NCBI GenBank assembly: GCA_963783245.1
Contig: CAWAMS010000006.1
Location: 1-64,000, forward strand
Direction of reading: 5' to 3'
From: Bog-473 sp963783245
GTDB taxonomy: Bacteria > Actinomycetota > Acidimicrobiia > Acidimicrobiales > RAAP-2
DNA length: 64,000 nucleotides
In this document: piece after piece, positions 9,065 to 18,482 of the stretch
Layout of the letters: each line of letters starts with the position of its first letter
Position numbering within the stretch: position 1 is the stretch's first letter
The notes under the pieces: model-generated
What the model saw: the letters and a program-made list of their open reading frames with translations, nothing else
What the model was told of the DNA's origin: nothing
The model's database searches: none
Translations under genes and position numbers: made by a program

Positions 9065-9912
9065 GGCGACCCCCGGGCGGGCGCCTTGCCTCCAATGGCG
9101 GCGGTGACCCTCGACGCCGCGGCGAGGAGCTCGCGGGCCAATTCGTCGAACCCGTCACCCACGAAGGACTCCGGCGGCAGAAGGACGGCCAGGGCGAGGT
9201 GCACCGTACCGTCAGCGGAGAAGACGGGGGCGCTGATGAAGTCCACGCCATGGCGCAGGAGGTCGACCAGCTCACGGGCCAGGGCCATCCGCGCCGGTTC
9301 GCTGTTCACGTCGGACAACCGCTCCAGAATGGTGGCGAGTTGCTCCTGGCTCGTCTCGAGCCCGCCGGCGTACCCCCGGGCCCGCACGACGGCGGCGGCA
9401 TGGCGGTAGCGGGCCATTTCGGTGGGATCCTGCTTCCCGTGGCGCGTCAGCCAGGCGTCGAACTCGGTCGGGGCGAGCCAGGACGTGTACACCAAGCCGA
9501 CGGGCGGCACGAGGGGCACCCGGCTGGGCACCGACCGGGGCTCCCAGGGCCCGGGGGGTAGGGCGCGGTCAACGGTGACCATCTCCTCGTTGCCGGCCAT
9601 CGTGATCGAGACGGGCACCCCGAGCCGCGTCGCCAGGTCCCGGATCTCCTCGCGGGCCTCGAACAGGCCTTCCTGGCGCGATTGGGCGGCGGAACCGAGC
9701 GCGGCCAGCACCGGACCGAGCGAGTACGCCTTGGTGGAGTCGCGCACGATCAGCCCGGCATCGCTCAGGCACGAGAGGAGGGAGTGGCACGTGGCCGGGC
9801 TCAGGCCCAGGGCCTGGGCCACCGCCGACCCGCGCTGTGCCTCGGCCGGCCGCGCGGCCAGGAACAGCAGCACGTCGATACCTCGCTCGAGCGCGGGGAC
9901 GCGGACCGCCAT
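9061..9912 (-). CDS. IclR family transcriptional regulator
   Basis: 283 residues. N-terminal winged helix: LERGIDVLLFLAARPA, then the recognition region LGLSPATCHSLLSCLSDAGL. A C-terminal IclR effector domain follows (RGYAGGLETS, GVDFISAPVFSADG). IclR proteins usually sense a metabolite of the pathway whose genes adjoin them; here the catabolic cluster runs downstream on the same strand and the overlapping hydrolase is the first target candidate. Likely local regulator of this cluster (inference). Confidence 0.9.
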   Translation of the reverse strand: MAVRVPALERGIDVLLFLAARPAEAQRGSAVAQALGLSPATCHSLLSCLSDAGLIVRDSTKAYSLGPVLAALGSAAQSRQEGLFEAREEIRDLATRLGVPVSITMAGNEEMVTVDRALPPGPWEPRSVPSRVPLVPPVGLVYTSWLAPTEFDAWLTRHGKQDPTEMARYRHAAAVVRARGYAGGLETSQEQLATILERLSDVNSEPARMALARELVDLLRHGVDFISAPVFSADGTVHLALAVLLPPESFVGDGFDELARELLAAASRVTAAIGGKAPARGSP

Positions 9913-9914
9913 GA

Positions 9915-10451
9915 CTAGGAGTTGCCGGGAGGCGTGTCGAGACGGACGAGGGTGGTGGCGTAGCGCTTGCCGTTCCAGACGTAGAGCGCGGCAGCCATCT
10001 CAATGGCGACCAGGCTCGACTTGCCCTCCTTGATGGTCGCGGGAATGCCGACGGCCAGCGCTCCGGCCGGCACGATCATGTTGTTGGTCACCACGGCGTT
10101 GGCGCCGACGGTGGCACCGGTCCCGACGACCGCGTTGTGCAGGACCACCGAGCCGGAGCCGACCAGCGAGCTGGCTTCGAGCGTGCAGCCCTCCAGATGG
10201 ACCAGGTGACCGATGACACAGCCGTCGCCGACCGTCGTCGCGTTCTCGGCCGTGGCGTGGATCACCGTGCCGTCCTGCACGGAGGTCCGGGCGCCGATCG
10301 TGATGGTGCCGTAGTCACCCCGCAGGATCGCCCCCGGCCAGACGGTGGACTCGGGACCGATGGTCACGTCGCCGATGACCACGGCGTCGGGATGGATGTA
10401 GGCGGCGGGGTCGATCCGGGGAGCGGTGCCGTCGATCTCGTAGATGGCCAT
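9915..10451 (-). CDS. Gamma-class carbonic anhydrase family protein
   Basis: 178 residues, left-handed beta-helix hexapeptide repeats (GDVTIGPESTVWPGAILRGD, then VIHA, VGDGCVIGH). The usual three zinc histidines are His65, His82 and a third five residues after His82. Here that last position is Glu87, with a histidine shifted to 85, so classical carbonic anhydrase activity is uncertain. The ATG at 10451 was chosen because the beta-helix begins there. It sits just upstream of the IclR gene and diverges from the surface-protein gene. Confidence 0.85.
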   Translation of the reverse strand: MAIYEIDGTAPRIDPAAYIHPDAVVIGDVTIGPESTVWPGAILRGDYGTITIGARTSVQDGTVIHATAENATTVGDGCVIGHLVHLEGCTLEASSLVGSGSVVLHNAVVGTGATVGANAVVTNNMIVPAGALAVGIPATIKEGKSSLVAIEMAAALYVWNGKRYATTLVRLDTPPGNS

Positions 10452-10566
10452 GGCCGTCGAACTTACTGGCTCGGTTGCAACGACCGTCGACCTGGCTCTG
10501 AGGACGGTTGCGTGACATCGGTTACCATCTGGCGAACGGGCTCTGAGCGGGCCGAGGTCGGGGGGA

Positions 10567-13545
10567 ATGGTGAGGGGACAGCGCAAGGGCCGGGGGCATC
10601 TGGTGTCCACCACCAGGCGCCTGGGGGCGTCCGTCACGGCGGCGCTCCTCCTGGTGCTCGGGGCCGGGGTGCTTGAAGGCGGTTCGCCCGCCTCCGCGCT
10701 GACCGCGACCACCACCGACGCTCATGTCCTCGGCGAATCCCTCGACGTTCGGCGACAGCGTGACGTTCACCGCCACGGTGACCGACGGCACCAGCCCGAC
10801 CGGGACCGTAGCTTTCGAGGGTGGCGGCATCACCGGCTGCGATGCCGTGCCGCTGGACGGGACAGGCGTGGCGACCTGCACTCTCACGACCCTGCCGGTC
10901 GAAAGCGCGCAGACCGTCACGGCCACCTACAGCGGGGATACCACCAACGGGACGAGCTTCGGCACGGTGAGCCAGACGGTGAACAAGGTCACCACGACCA
11001 CCGCCGTCAACTCCTCCGCCAACCCCTCGACGGTCGGCCAGAGCGTCACCTTCACGGCGACGGTGAGCGGCGGCTCGAGCCCGACCGGGACCGTGGCCTT
11101 CACCGGGACCGGCATCACCGGGTGCGACGCCCAGACCCTGAGCGGTGGGGTGGCAACCTGCGCCACCACGACCCTCCCCGTGGGCAGCGGGCAGACGATC
11201 ACCGCCGCCTACAGCGGGGATGGCAATAACGCCGTCAGCAGTAAGACGCTGTCCCAGACGGTCAACGCCGCCACCTCGGGCACCGTCGTCGTGTCCTCGC
11301 AGAACCCCTCGACGTTCGGCCAGAGCGTGACCTTCACGGCCACCGTGAGCGGGTCGAGCCCGACCGGCACCGTGGCGTTCACGGGCGGAGGCATCAACAG
11401 CTGCGCGGCCCAGCCGCTCAGCCGGAGGTGTGGCGACCTGCACCACCGCCCTCCTGGCGGTCGGCGCCGGTCAGCCGATCACGGCCACCTACAGCGGGGA
11501 TGGCAACAACGTGACCAGCAACGACTCGGTGAGCCAGACGGTGAACGCCGTCACCTCGGGCACCACCCTCACGTCCACGGTGAACCCCTCGACGGTCGGC
11601 CAGAGCGTCAGCTTCACCGCCACGGTCACGGGGTCCACCCCGACCGGCACCGTGCAGTTCACGACGGGGAACACGGTGATCACCGGCTGCGCGGCCCTGG
11701 CGCTCGTCAGCGGATCCGTGACCTGCACGACGACGAGCCTCCTGGCCGGAACGCAGGGCATCGCGGCTGCCTACAGCGGGGATGCCAACAACGCGGGGAG
11801 CACCGGCACGGTGATCCAGACGGTGAACACCATCACGACCGCCACCGCGCCTCGGGTCCTCGGCCAACCCGTCGACCGCCGGCGACCCAGTCACGTTCAC
11901 GGCCACGGTGACGCCGGCACCGAACGGGGGAACGGTCGCCTTCACCGACAACGGCACCACAATCCCGGGCTGCAACGCCCAGCCGCTGAACGGTGCGGGC
12001 GTGGCGACCTGCGCGGAGACGTACGGCTCGCCCGACAGCCACAACGTCCTCGCCGTCTACAGCGGCACTGCGACGTACGCCACCTCCACGTCACCGGCTC
12101 TGACCCAGGTGGTCGACCAGGTGACGACCACGACGATCCTGACCTCTTCGCCCAACCCCTCCACGTTCGGCCAGTCGGTCACCCTGTTGGCCACGGTGAA
12201 CCCGGCGAATGGCGGCACCCCGACCGGGAGCGTGGAGTTCTTCGACGGCAGCACCTCGCTCGGCACGGCTCCGCTGGGGGGCGGTGGCCTGTCCACGTCG
12301 GCCCTGGCGCCCAACCAGGCCCAACTGTCGACCTCATCGCTGAGCCAGGCCACCCACTCCATCACCGCCGTCTACCTCGGTGACACGTTGAACGCCGGCA
12401 GCACATCGTCCCCGGTCAGCCAGGTGGTGAACCCGCAGCCCCCACCGTTGCCGGCGACCACCACCACGCTGACCGCGACCGCGAACCCCGCTGTCGTGGG
12501 CCGCCCCGAGCGGCTGATCGCCACGGTGACCCCGACGCCCGCCGGAGCGCCGATCACCGGCTCGGTCGAGTTCTTCGACGGCAGCATCGCGCTCGGCACG
12601 GTGCCGCTCTCGGGCGACGAGGCGGTCGTGTCCATTGAGGCGAAGGTGGCGGGCACCTACGTGCTCACGGCCTCCTACGGGGGCGACACGGCCAACGCCG
12701 CCAGCGATTCGGCCGCGGTGGACCTGGTGGCGGTCAATTACGGCCCGCCGGGCACCCAGGGCTACTGGCTGGTCGGCTCCGACGGCGGGATCTTCACCTT
12801 CGGCGCGGCCCAGTTCTACGGTTCGACGGGCGCCCTCCGGTTGCAGCGTCCCGTCGTCGGCATCACGGCGACGGACGACCTCGGAGGGCTACTGGTTGGT
12901 CGCCTCCGACGGCGGCATCTTCTCGTTCGGCGACGCCGCAGTTCTACGGGTCGATCCCCGGCCTGGGCATCGCCCCGGCGGGGACGCCGGGTCCCGCCAG
13001 GAAGCTGAATGCGCCGATCGTCGGCATGGTCCCCTCGGCGGACGGTGGCGGGTACTTCATGGTCGGGGCCGACGGTGGGGTGTTCACGTTCGGCGATGCC
13101 AGGTTCGAAGGGTCATGCCCGGGATCCGGCGGGTGCGCCGGCGCCGCCGTGACCGTCATGCCCGACGCCACCGGCAACGGCTACTGGGTCGTCACCGCAA
13201 CGGGCCACGTCTACACCTTCGGGGACGCCAACTACTACGGCGGTCCCGGGCCGCAGGCCGTCCCGGTGACGTCGGCCGTGGCGACGCCGGACGGGAAGGG
13301 CTACTGGATCCTCTTCTCCAACGGGGTCATCGCCGGGTATGGCGACGCGGGCAACTTCGGAAGTCCGGCCGGTGTCTTCGGGGGCGTCGAACCCGGCCAC
13401 GGCGATCGTCGCCACCACCGACGGCCAGGGCTACTGGGTGGCCTCGGCCAACGGGTCGGTCTACACCTACGGGGACGCCCTGTTCTACGGCGCGATGGCG
13501 GGCACCAGGCTGAACGGGCCGATCATCGCGGCGACGGGGTTCTGA
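10567..13545 (+). pseudogene. Surface protein with Ig-like repeats and Gly-Tyr-Trp/SDGGIF repeats, six frame breaks
   Basis: Starts with a signal peptide (MVRGQRKGRG, then a hydrophobic core to GGSPASA). Seven Ig-like modules of about 285 bp follow, each opening with NPSTFGQSVTFTATV and closing with YSGD, of the bacterial Ig-like Big_3_5 type. The C-terminus has about six repeats of the type GYWLVGSDGGIFTFG. The reading frame changes near 10720, 11425, 11860, 12893, 12935 and 13380; every change is +1, for example an extra G in a G5 run near 13380. Conserved residues continue perfectly across each break, so I read one gene of about 990 residues. An exported cell-surface or adhesion role is inferred. 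Confidence 0.8.
10720..12700 (+). repeat. About 285-bp tandem Ig-module repeats
   Basis: The module start encoding ANPSTxGQSVTFTATV recurs near 10735, 11021, 11305, 11583, 11868, 12155 and 12483. Copies are similar but not identical. Such arrays can change in number by recombination and also make assembly errors more likely. Confidence 0.75.
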
Positions 13546-13557
13546 GCGCGGTCGGCT

Positions 13558-13761
13558 TCAGATGTGGTGGATGGCCCAGTGCACCAACTGGTAGATCCGC
13601 CAGCCGAGGTAGACGACGGTGGCCAGCAGCATGAGCTTGAAGTACCACGGGATCGGTGGGCGCTCCTGGTCGGCCAGGATGGTCCCGCACGGCGGGCACT
13701 CGCCCTCCTCGCCGAGGTCCTCGTCCTCCACCAGCGTGTCGCACTCCTCGCACCAGGCCAC
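13558..13761 (-). CDS. Small zinc-ribbon membrane protein
   Basis: 67 residues from a GTG at 13761 that shares its G with the der stop codon (TAGTG), so translation is coupled. The N-terminus has CEEC (Cys4, Cys7) and CPPC (Cys22, Cys25), a zinc ribbon, followed by one transmembrane helix (KLMLLATVVYLGWRIYQLV). Function unknown; the tight coupling to der suggests a role near ribosome assembly or the membrane, but this is inference. Confidence 0.75.
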   Translation of the reverse strand: MAWCEECDTLVEDEDLGEEGECPPCGTILADQERPPIPWYFKLMLLATVVYLGWRIYQLVHWAIHHI

Positions 13762-15131
13762 TACTTGCCGCCGATACGAACCCGCAGCTTCATCGGGGTG
13801 GCGCCGAAGTCGAACTTCTCCCGCAGTCCCCGCTCGATGTAGCGGATGTAGGTCTGGGGCAGGCGGCCGTTGGTGAAGAGGGTGAAGGTGGGCGGGTCGA
13901 TGGCGCCCTGGACGATGTAGCGGATGCGGGCCCGCGGGGCGGACTGGCGCAGCTGGATCTCCTGCAGGGCCCGATTGAGGGCGCCGGTGGGGACGCGCTG
14001 GTGGTAGGCCTCCACCGAGTCACGCAGTGCGGGGAGGATCCGGTGCACGCCCTTGCCCGACTTGGCCGAGAGCTTGAGGACGGGGGCCGAGCCGAGGAAG
14101 GCGAGGCGGTCCCCCACCCCGGCCAGGACGTCGTCACGGTCGTCGACCTTGACCAGGTCCCATTTGTTGAGCACGACGATGGCGGGGCAGCCCGAGACAC
14201 CGATGCGCTCGGCCAGGCGTTGATCCTGGTGGGAGGCGCCGACGGTGGCGTCGATGACCAGGACGGCGATGTCGGCCCGCTCGAGGGCGCGCAAGGCGCG
14301 GAGGACGGAGTGATGCTCGGTGCCGCGCTCGGTGCGGGCGGGGCGGCGGAGTCCCGCCGTGTCGATGAAGCAGACCGGACCATCAGGGGTCTCGACCACG
14401 GTGTCGATGGCGTCGCGGGTCGTCCCCGGCATGTCGTGCACCACCGAGCGTTCCTCGCCGAGCAACTTGTTGAACAGGGTCGACTTGCCCACGTTGGGAC
14501 GGCCGATGATGGCCACACGCGGCGTGCCACCGGGCCCGGTGCGGGCGGCGGAGGCGGCAGCCTCCTCCTGTTCCTCGGTCGGAAGGGGTGGGGGCAGAAG
14601 GTCGACCACGGCGTCGAGGAGGTCGCCGGTGCCCCGCCCGTGCAGGGCGCTCACGGGGAAGGGATCGCCCACCCCGAGGGAGACGAACTCCCAGGCGGCC
14701 GCTTCGCGGTTGGTGTCGTCCACCTTGTTCACCACCAGGCGGACGGGCGGCCCGGCCCGGCGGATGACCTTGGCCGCGGCCAGGTCCTCGTCCGTCACCC
14801 CGGTCGTCACGTCGACCACGAGGAGGACCACGTCGGCCTCGGCCAGGGCCCGCTCGGCCTGCTCGCTGACCTTGGTCGTCAGCGCGTCGCCGCCGGCCAG
14901 CCAGCCGCCGGTGTCCATGATGGAGAAGGGCACGCCGACCCATTCGGCCGTGAGGACCTTGCGGTCGCGGGTGACCCCGGGCTCTTCCTCGACGACGGCG
15001 GCCCGCTCCCCCACAATGCGGTTGACCAGGGAGGACTTGCCCACGTTGGGCCGGCCGGCCACCACGACCATCGGGAGCTGCCCCGGGATCATGCTGGCGG
15101 GACCCGGCTCGTCGGGGTCGATCGGGTTCAC
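13761..15131 (-). CDS. der: Ribosome-assembly GTPase Der (EngA)
   Basis: 456 residues with the tandem G-domains diagnostic of Der: first P-loop GRPNVGKS at 26-33, second GRPNVGKS at about 210-217, with NKVD and NKWD G4 motifs and a C-terminal KH-like domain ending RVRIGGK. It acts in maturation of the 50S ribosomal subunit. The GTG at 15131 is the longest plausible start; an internal ATG 13 codons later is an alternative. The DUF512 radical-SAM gene lies just upstream, an arrangement I recognise from other Gram-positive bacteria. Confidence 0.95.
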   Translation of the reverse strand: MNPIDPDEPGPASMIPGQLPMVVVAGRPNVGKSSLVNRIVGERAAVVEEEPGVTRDRKVLTAEWVGVPFSIMDTGGWLAGGDALTTKVSEQAERALAEADVVLLVVDVTTGVTDEDLAAAKVIRRAGPPVRLVVNKVDDTNREAAAWEFVSLGVGDPFPVSALHGRGTGDLLDAVVDLLPPPLPTEEQEEAAASAARTGPGGTPRVAIIGRPNVGKSTLFNKLLGEERSVVHDMPGTTRDAIDTVVETPDGPVCFIDTAGLRRPARTERGTEHHSVLRALRALERADIAVLVIDATVGASHQDQRLAERIGVSGCPAIVVLNKWDLVKVDDRDDVLAGVGDRLAFLGSAPVLKLSAKSGKGVHRILPALRDSVEAYHQRVPTGALNRALQEIQLRQSAPRARIRYIVQGAIDPPTFTLFTNGRLPQTYIRYIERGLREKFDFGATPMKLRVRIGGK

Positions 15132-15168
15132 GTGTCTGCGTCAACGGGGTGCAGGGTTCGGACGGTGC

Positions 15169-16561
15169 TCATGCGGCGCAGGCCGATCGGAAGGAGGTGC
15201 CGTCGAGGGCGGCCCGGAGCGAGGTGCCGTCGGTCGGGACCACCTCGACGGGTCGTGGGAGGTCGGCCAGGGTGAGGCCGTCGAGGAAGCGGCCCTCGTT
15301 GAGGCAGGCGTCGGGCAGGAGGTAGCGGGTGCCTTCGGGGCTCGCGGCGAGCGCCCGGGCGATGTCCTCGCCGGTGAGGAGACCGGCGACGCCGATGTTG
15401 CCCCCGAAGAAGTCGTTGGCGATCTCGCGGACGGTGACGTCGTGGCGGGGGTGCTCGCCGAGCAGGGGCCGCAGGATGCGGGCGCCGTAGGTCCCGGTCA
15501 GCACGGTGACGGGCCGCGGATCGGCGGACGGCGACGCGTCGAGGTGCGGCATGCGGGGGGCGCGGTAGCCCTCGGCCGGGGCGGCGTCGACCGAGGCGAA
15601 GAAGCCGTGGCGCACGCCGCCGGGGCCCTTGCGGGTGGGGTTGGTGAAGGCGTTCTGGAAGGCCCGGGCCATGCCGATGCCGTTCTCGTGCTGGGGAAAC
15701 TCGTCGTAGGCCCTGGCCGAGGGGAACGGCCGGTCGGCCAGCAGGTAGTACTCGTCGGCGGCGTAGACCAGGCGGCGGCCGAGGGTCTTCTTGAAGATGC
15801 GCTGCCACTCGTGCACGGTGTCGACGACGAAGGCGGCCTCCTCGGTCGTGTGGGCACGCATCTCGGCCTCATTGGAGAATTGGCTGATGCCGAGGGGCAC
15901 GACCCCGACGGTGGCCAGGTTCGGGTACTGGTCCAGCACCCCGGCCAGCGTGTCCTCGAGGGCCATGCCGTCGTTCACGCCCGGGCAGACCACGACCTGT
16001 CCGTGCACCTCGATGCCCGCCGTCCAGCAGCACGCTCAACCAGCGCAGGCTGGTCGCCCCCTTGGGGTTGCGCAACATGTGGGCCCGCAACTCGGGGTCG
16101 GTGCTGTGGATCGAGACGAACAGGGGGCCGAGGCGTTCGGTGAGGATCCGTTCCGCATCGAGCTCGGTGAACCTGGTCAACGTCGTGAAGTTCCCGTACA
16201 GGAAGGAGAGCCGATAGTCGTCGTCCTTGAGGTACAGGCTCTTCCGCATGCCCTTGGGCAGCTGGTAGATGAAACAGAACGCGCAGTGGTTGTCGCAGGT
16301 CCTGATGCGGTCGAACACCGCCGAGGACACTTCGACCCCGAAGGGCTCGCCCGGCTGTTTGTCGATCTTGACCAGCCTCGGGAGGGCCGCACCGGCGCGC
16401 TTGACCATCACGCTGAGGTCATCGGCGTCGGTCAGTTGCTGGAAATCGATGACGTCGCGCGGCTCCTGCCCGTTGAGGGAGAGCAGCTCATCGCCCACGG
16501 CCAGGCCGGCCCGAGCAGCCGGCGACGCCTCGGTGACCGAAGTCACCGTGGGAGCGGACAT
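15169..16561 (-). pseudogene. DUF512/PDZ radical SAM protein, one frame break
   Basis: Residues 1-60 form a PDZ domain (SPAARAGLAVGDELLSLNG). A radical-SAM cluster motif follows, CDNHCAFC (Cys89, Cys93, Cys96), then a DUF512 C-terminal half with VPLGISQFSNE and YAADEYYLLADRP. The frame changes once near 16012: an extra G in GGCGGGCATC, where removing it joins LLDGG to IEVHGQVVVC. This is a +1 break and the gene is otherwise complete at about 463 residues. The family is linked with der; its chemistry is undefined. Confidence 0.88.
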
Positions 16562-16571
16562 GGGCTACAGG

Positions 16572-17522
16572 TTAGTGGGGGTGGGTGGAGGCGGGGGTCG
16601 GGGGGCTGAAGTAGTGGCCCTGGTCCAGGTCGTCGACGAGCCCCGGCTGTGTGGGCTGCCAGTCCAGCAGCTCGCGGGTGAGGGTGCTCGAGGCCGGGCT
16701 GTCCATCCCGAAGAAATGCGCCAGGAAGCTGAAATGCTCGGCGTCCGCGGGATCGATGGAGACCACCGGAACGTCGAGGTGACGCCCGATCACCTCTGCG
16801 ATGTCGCGGGTCTTGACCCCCTCTTCGGCCACGCCGTGCAGCGTTGATCCGGCCGGAGCCTTCTCGACGGCCAGGCGGAACAGGTGTGCCGCATCGAGAC
16901 GGTGCACGGCCGGCCAGCGATTGGACCCGTCGCCGATGTACCCCGAGACTCCCGTGTCCCGGGCGATTGCGACCAGGGTGGCCATGAAGCCGTTGTCGCC
17001 GTCGCCGTGACACGTCGGGGACAGTCGCACGATGGACGAGCGCACGCCGCGTGACGCCAGGGAGAGCGTGAACTCTGCCGTGGCCCAACGGGCTTGGGGG
17101 CCGGCGGGCATCGCACGCCGGGCTGCGTCGAGGACATGCCGTCCTCCTCGGTCGCCATATGGCCGGGCGAGAGCCCGAGCACTCCGGAGGCGATCACCAG
17201 GGGCCGGTCCGAGCCGGCCAGCGCCTCACCGAAGACCTCGACGGCGCTGGCGGTCCGCATCCGCGGCGCCCTGGAAATCACCGGTGAAGGCGATGTCGTG
17301 CTTGAAGGCCAGGTGGATCACGCCATCGGACTTCTCGGCTGCCGCCCCGATGGCGTCGAGGTCGTCCAGGGTGCCCAGCTGGACGTCGGCCCCGGCCGCG
17401 GTCAGGGCAGCGGCGGAGGCGTCCGAGCGGGCCAGGCCCACAACCTCGTGGCCCGCGTCGATGAGCTCGGGGACGACGGCGGAGCCGATCCAGCCGGATG
17501 CTCCGGTGACGAAAATGCGCAT
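16572..17522 (-). pseudogene. NAD-dependent epimerase/dehydratase family protein, two frame breaks
   Basis: Starts at the ATG at 17522 with the extended-SDR motif MRIFVTGASGWIGSA. The middle part (LVIASGVLGLSPGH) is +1 out of frame from about 17285, and the C-terminal part (PQARWATAEFTLSLASRGVRSS to the end at 16572) is -1 from it after about 17130. Together they make a normal protein of about 315 residues that binds NAD(P) and acts on a small or sugar-like substrate. It lies divergent to the TetR gene, its probable regulator. Confidence 0.8.
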
Positions 17523-17571
17523 GGTGCCTACCTCCAGAAGTTGACGGTCCCGCATGCTCGTGTCGGAACCG

Positions 17572-17621
17572 ATGTCAGTTGCTGTCATCACTGTACCATG
17601 CATGTCAGCCGCTGTCATCAC
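17572..17621. promoter_or_regulatory. Two near-identical 20-bp direct repeats, putative TetR operator
   Basis: Copies at 17572-17591 and 17602-17621 differ only in two central bases and start exactly 30 bp apart (three helical turns). Each contains TGTCA twice with a 10-bp period. They fill the divergent gap between the epimerase and TetR genes and the second copy ends 4 bp before the TetR -10 box, a position for autorepression. Confidence 0.55.
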
Positions 17622-17625
17622 CGAG

Positions 17626-17638
17626 TACGATAGAGGCA
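17626..17638 (+). promoter_or_regulatory. Putative -10 box giving a leaderless TetR transcript
   Basis: TACGAT at 17626-17631 is a good actinobacterial -10 hexamer and lies 6 bases before the ATG at 17638. No Shine-Dalgarno sequence precedes the ATG. Transcription would begin at or next to the start codon, as in the leaderless genes frequent in Actinobacteria. Confidence 0.45.
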
Positions 17639-18200
17639 TGGCACGTTGGGAGCCGGACAGTCGCCGACGGCTCGAGGAGGCCGCCATGGCGCTCTACGGC
17701 GAGCGGGGATTCGACAACACCACCGTGGCCGAAATCGCGGAACGGGCCGGACTGACCGAGCGGACGTTCTTCCGGCACTTCACCGACAAACGCGAGGTCC
17801 TGTTCTGGGGGGCGGCCGCCCTGCAGGAGCTCTTCGTGCAGGCGGTGGCCAGTGCGCCGGAGTCGGCCACGCCACTGGAGGCGGTCGGCGGGGCCCTGGC
17901 CGCGGCCGGCGCCCTGCTCCAGCAGCGGGGCGACTTCCCCCGGCAGCGCCAGAGCATCATCGCGGCCAGCGTCGAGCTGCGAGAGCGCGAACTGATCAAG
18001 CTGGCGTCGTTGGCGGAGGCGCTGGCCGGGCGTTCCGTGCGCGGGGTGTGAAGGACCCGGCGGCAGGTCTCACCGCCGAGATCGCCGTCGCCGTCTTCAA
18101 GACCGCATTCGCGCGCTGGGTCGAGCACGGCAACGAGCGGGACCTGACGGTGCTCATGCGGGAGTCCTTGAGCGAGTTGAAGGCTCTGACGGCGGGTTGA
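17638..18200 (+). pseudogene. TetR family transcriptional regulator, one frame break
   Basis: N-terminal helix-turn-helix: residues 9-50 with GERGFDNTTVAEIAERAGLT and FFRHFTDKREVLF, a classic TetR domain. The ligand domain follows. A -1 break near 18040 (a missing base around GGGCGTTCCGTGCGCG) otherwise stops it at 18051; in the corrected frame the tail runs VKDPAAGLTAEIAVAVFK to ERDLTVLMRESLSELKALTAG at 18200. Likely represses itself and the divergent epimerase. A second, similar TetR tail lies at 28461-28547 beyond the island. Confidence 0.82.
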
Positions 18201-18273
18201 CCTTGGAGCGAAAGAGTCCGAACGGGACACAGGCGAAGGAACGCCGGTCCATTACCATGGCCTGTTCAGCGTA

Positions 18274-18313
18274 ACGAACCTCATCGGTTTGAACACTGTC
18301 CAGTGAGGTTCGT
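18274..18313. promoter_or_regulatory. Perfect 10-bp inverted repeat with a nested hairpin
   Basis: ACGAACCTCA (18274-18283) and TGAGGTTCGT (18304-18313) are exact inverted repeats 20 bp apart. Within and overlapping the right arm lies CACTG-tc-CAGTG (18294-18305), so two alternative stems compete. The element lies between the TetR and kinase genes, about 170 bp before the kinase start. It could be an operator or a transcript attenuator. No U-run follows, so a simple terminator is unlikely. Confidence 0.4.
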
Positions 18314-18482
18314 GAGAAAATTTGGGCTTTAGTCTCTAGTGACCCCGCTTCGCATCGCCGAAAATCGAGCCTGAGGCAAGATCTCTCAAAATGAGGTCCT
18401 CCTCTGCGCCTCGCCTCGCCTGGCGTCCTATGGTTGTGAAAAGAGTCGACGGGCGGCGATCCCGAGCGCGACAGGAGCCGGA

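Noticed and set aside
10567..13545. Programmed +1 frameshifting as the cause of the breaks in the surface protein
   Set aside because: The six sites share no slippery sequence or downstream structure, and the same +1 pattern occurs in unrelated housekeeping genes.
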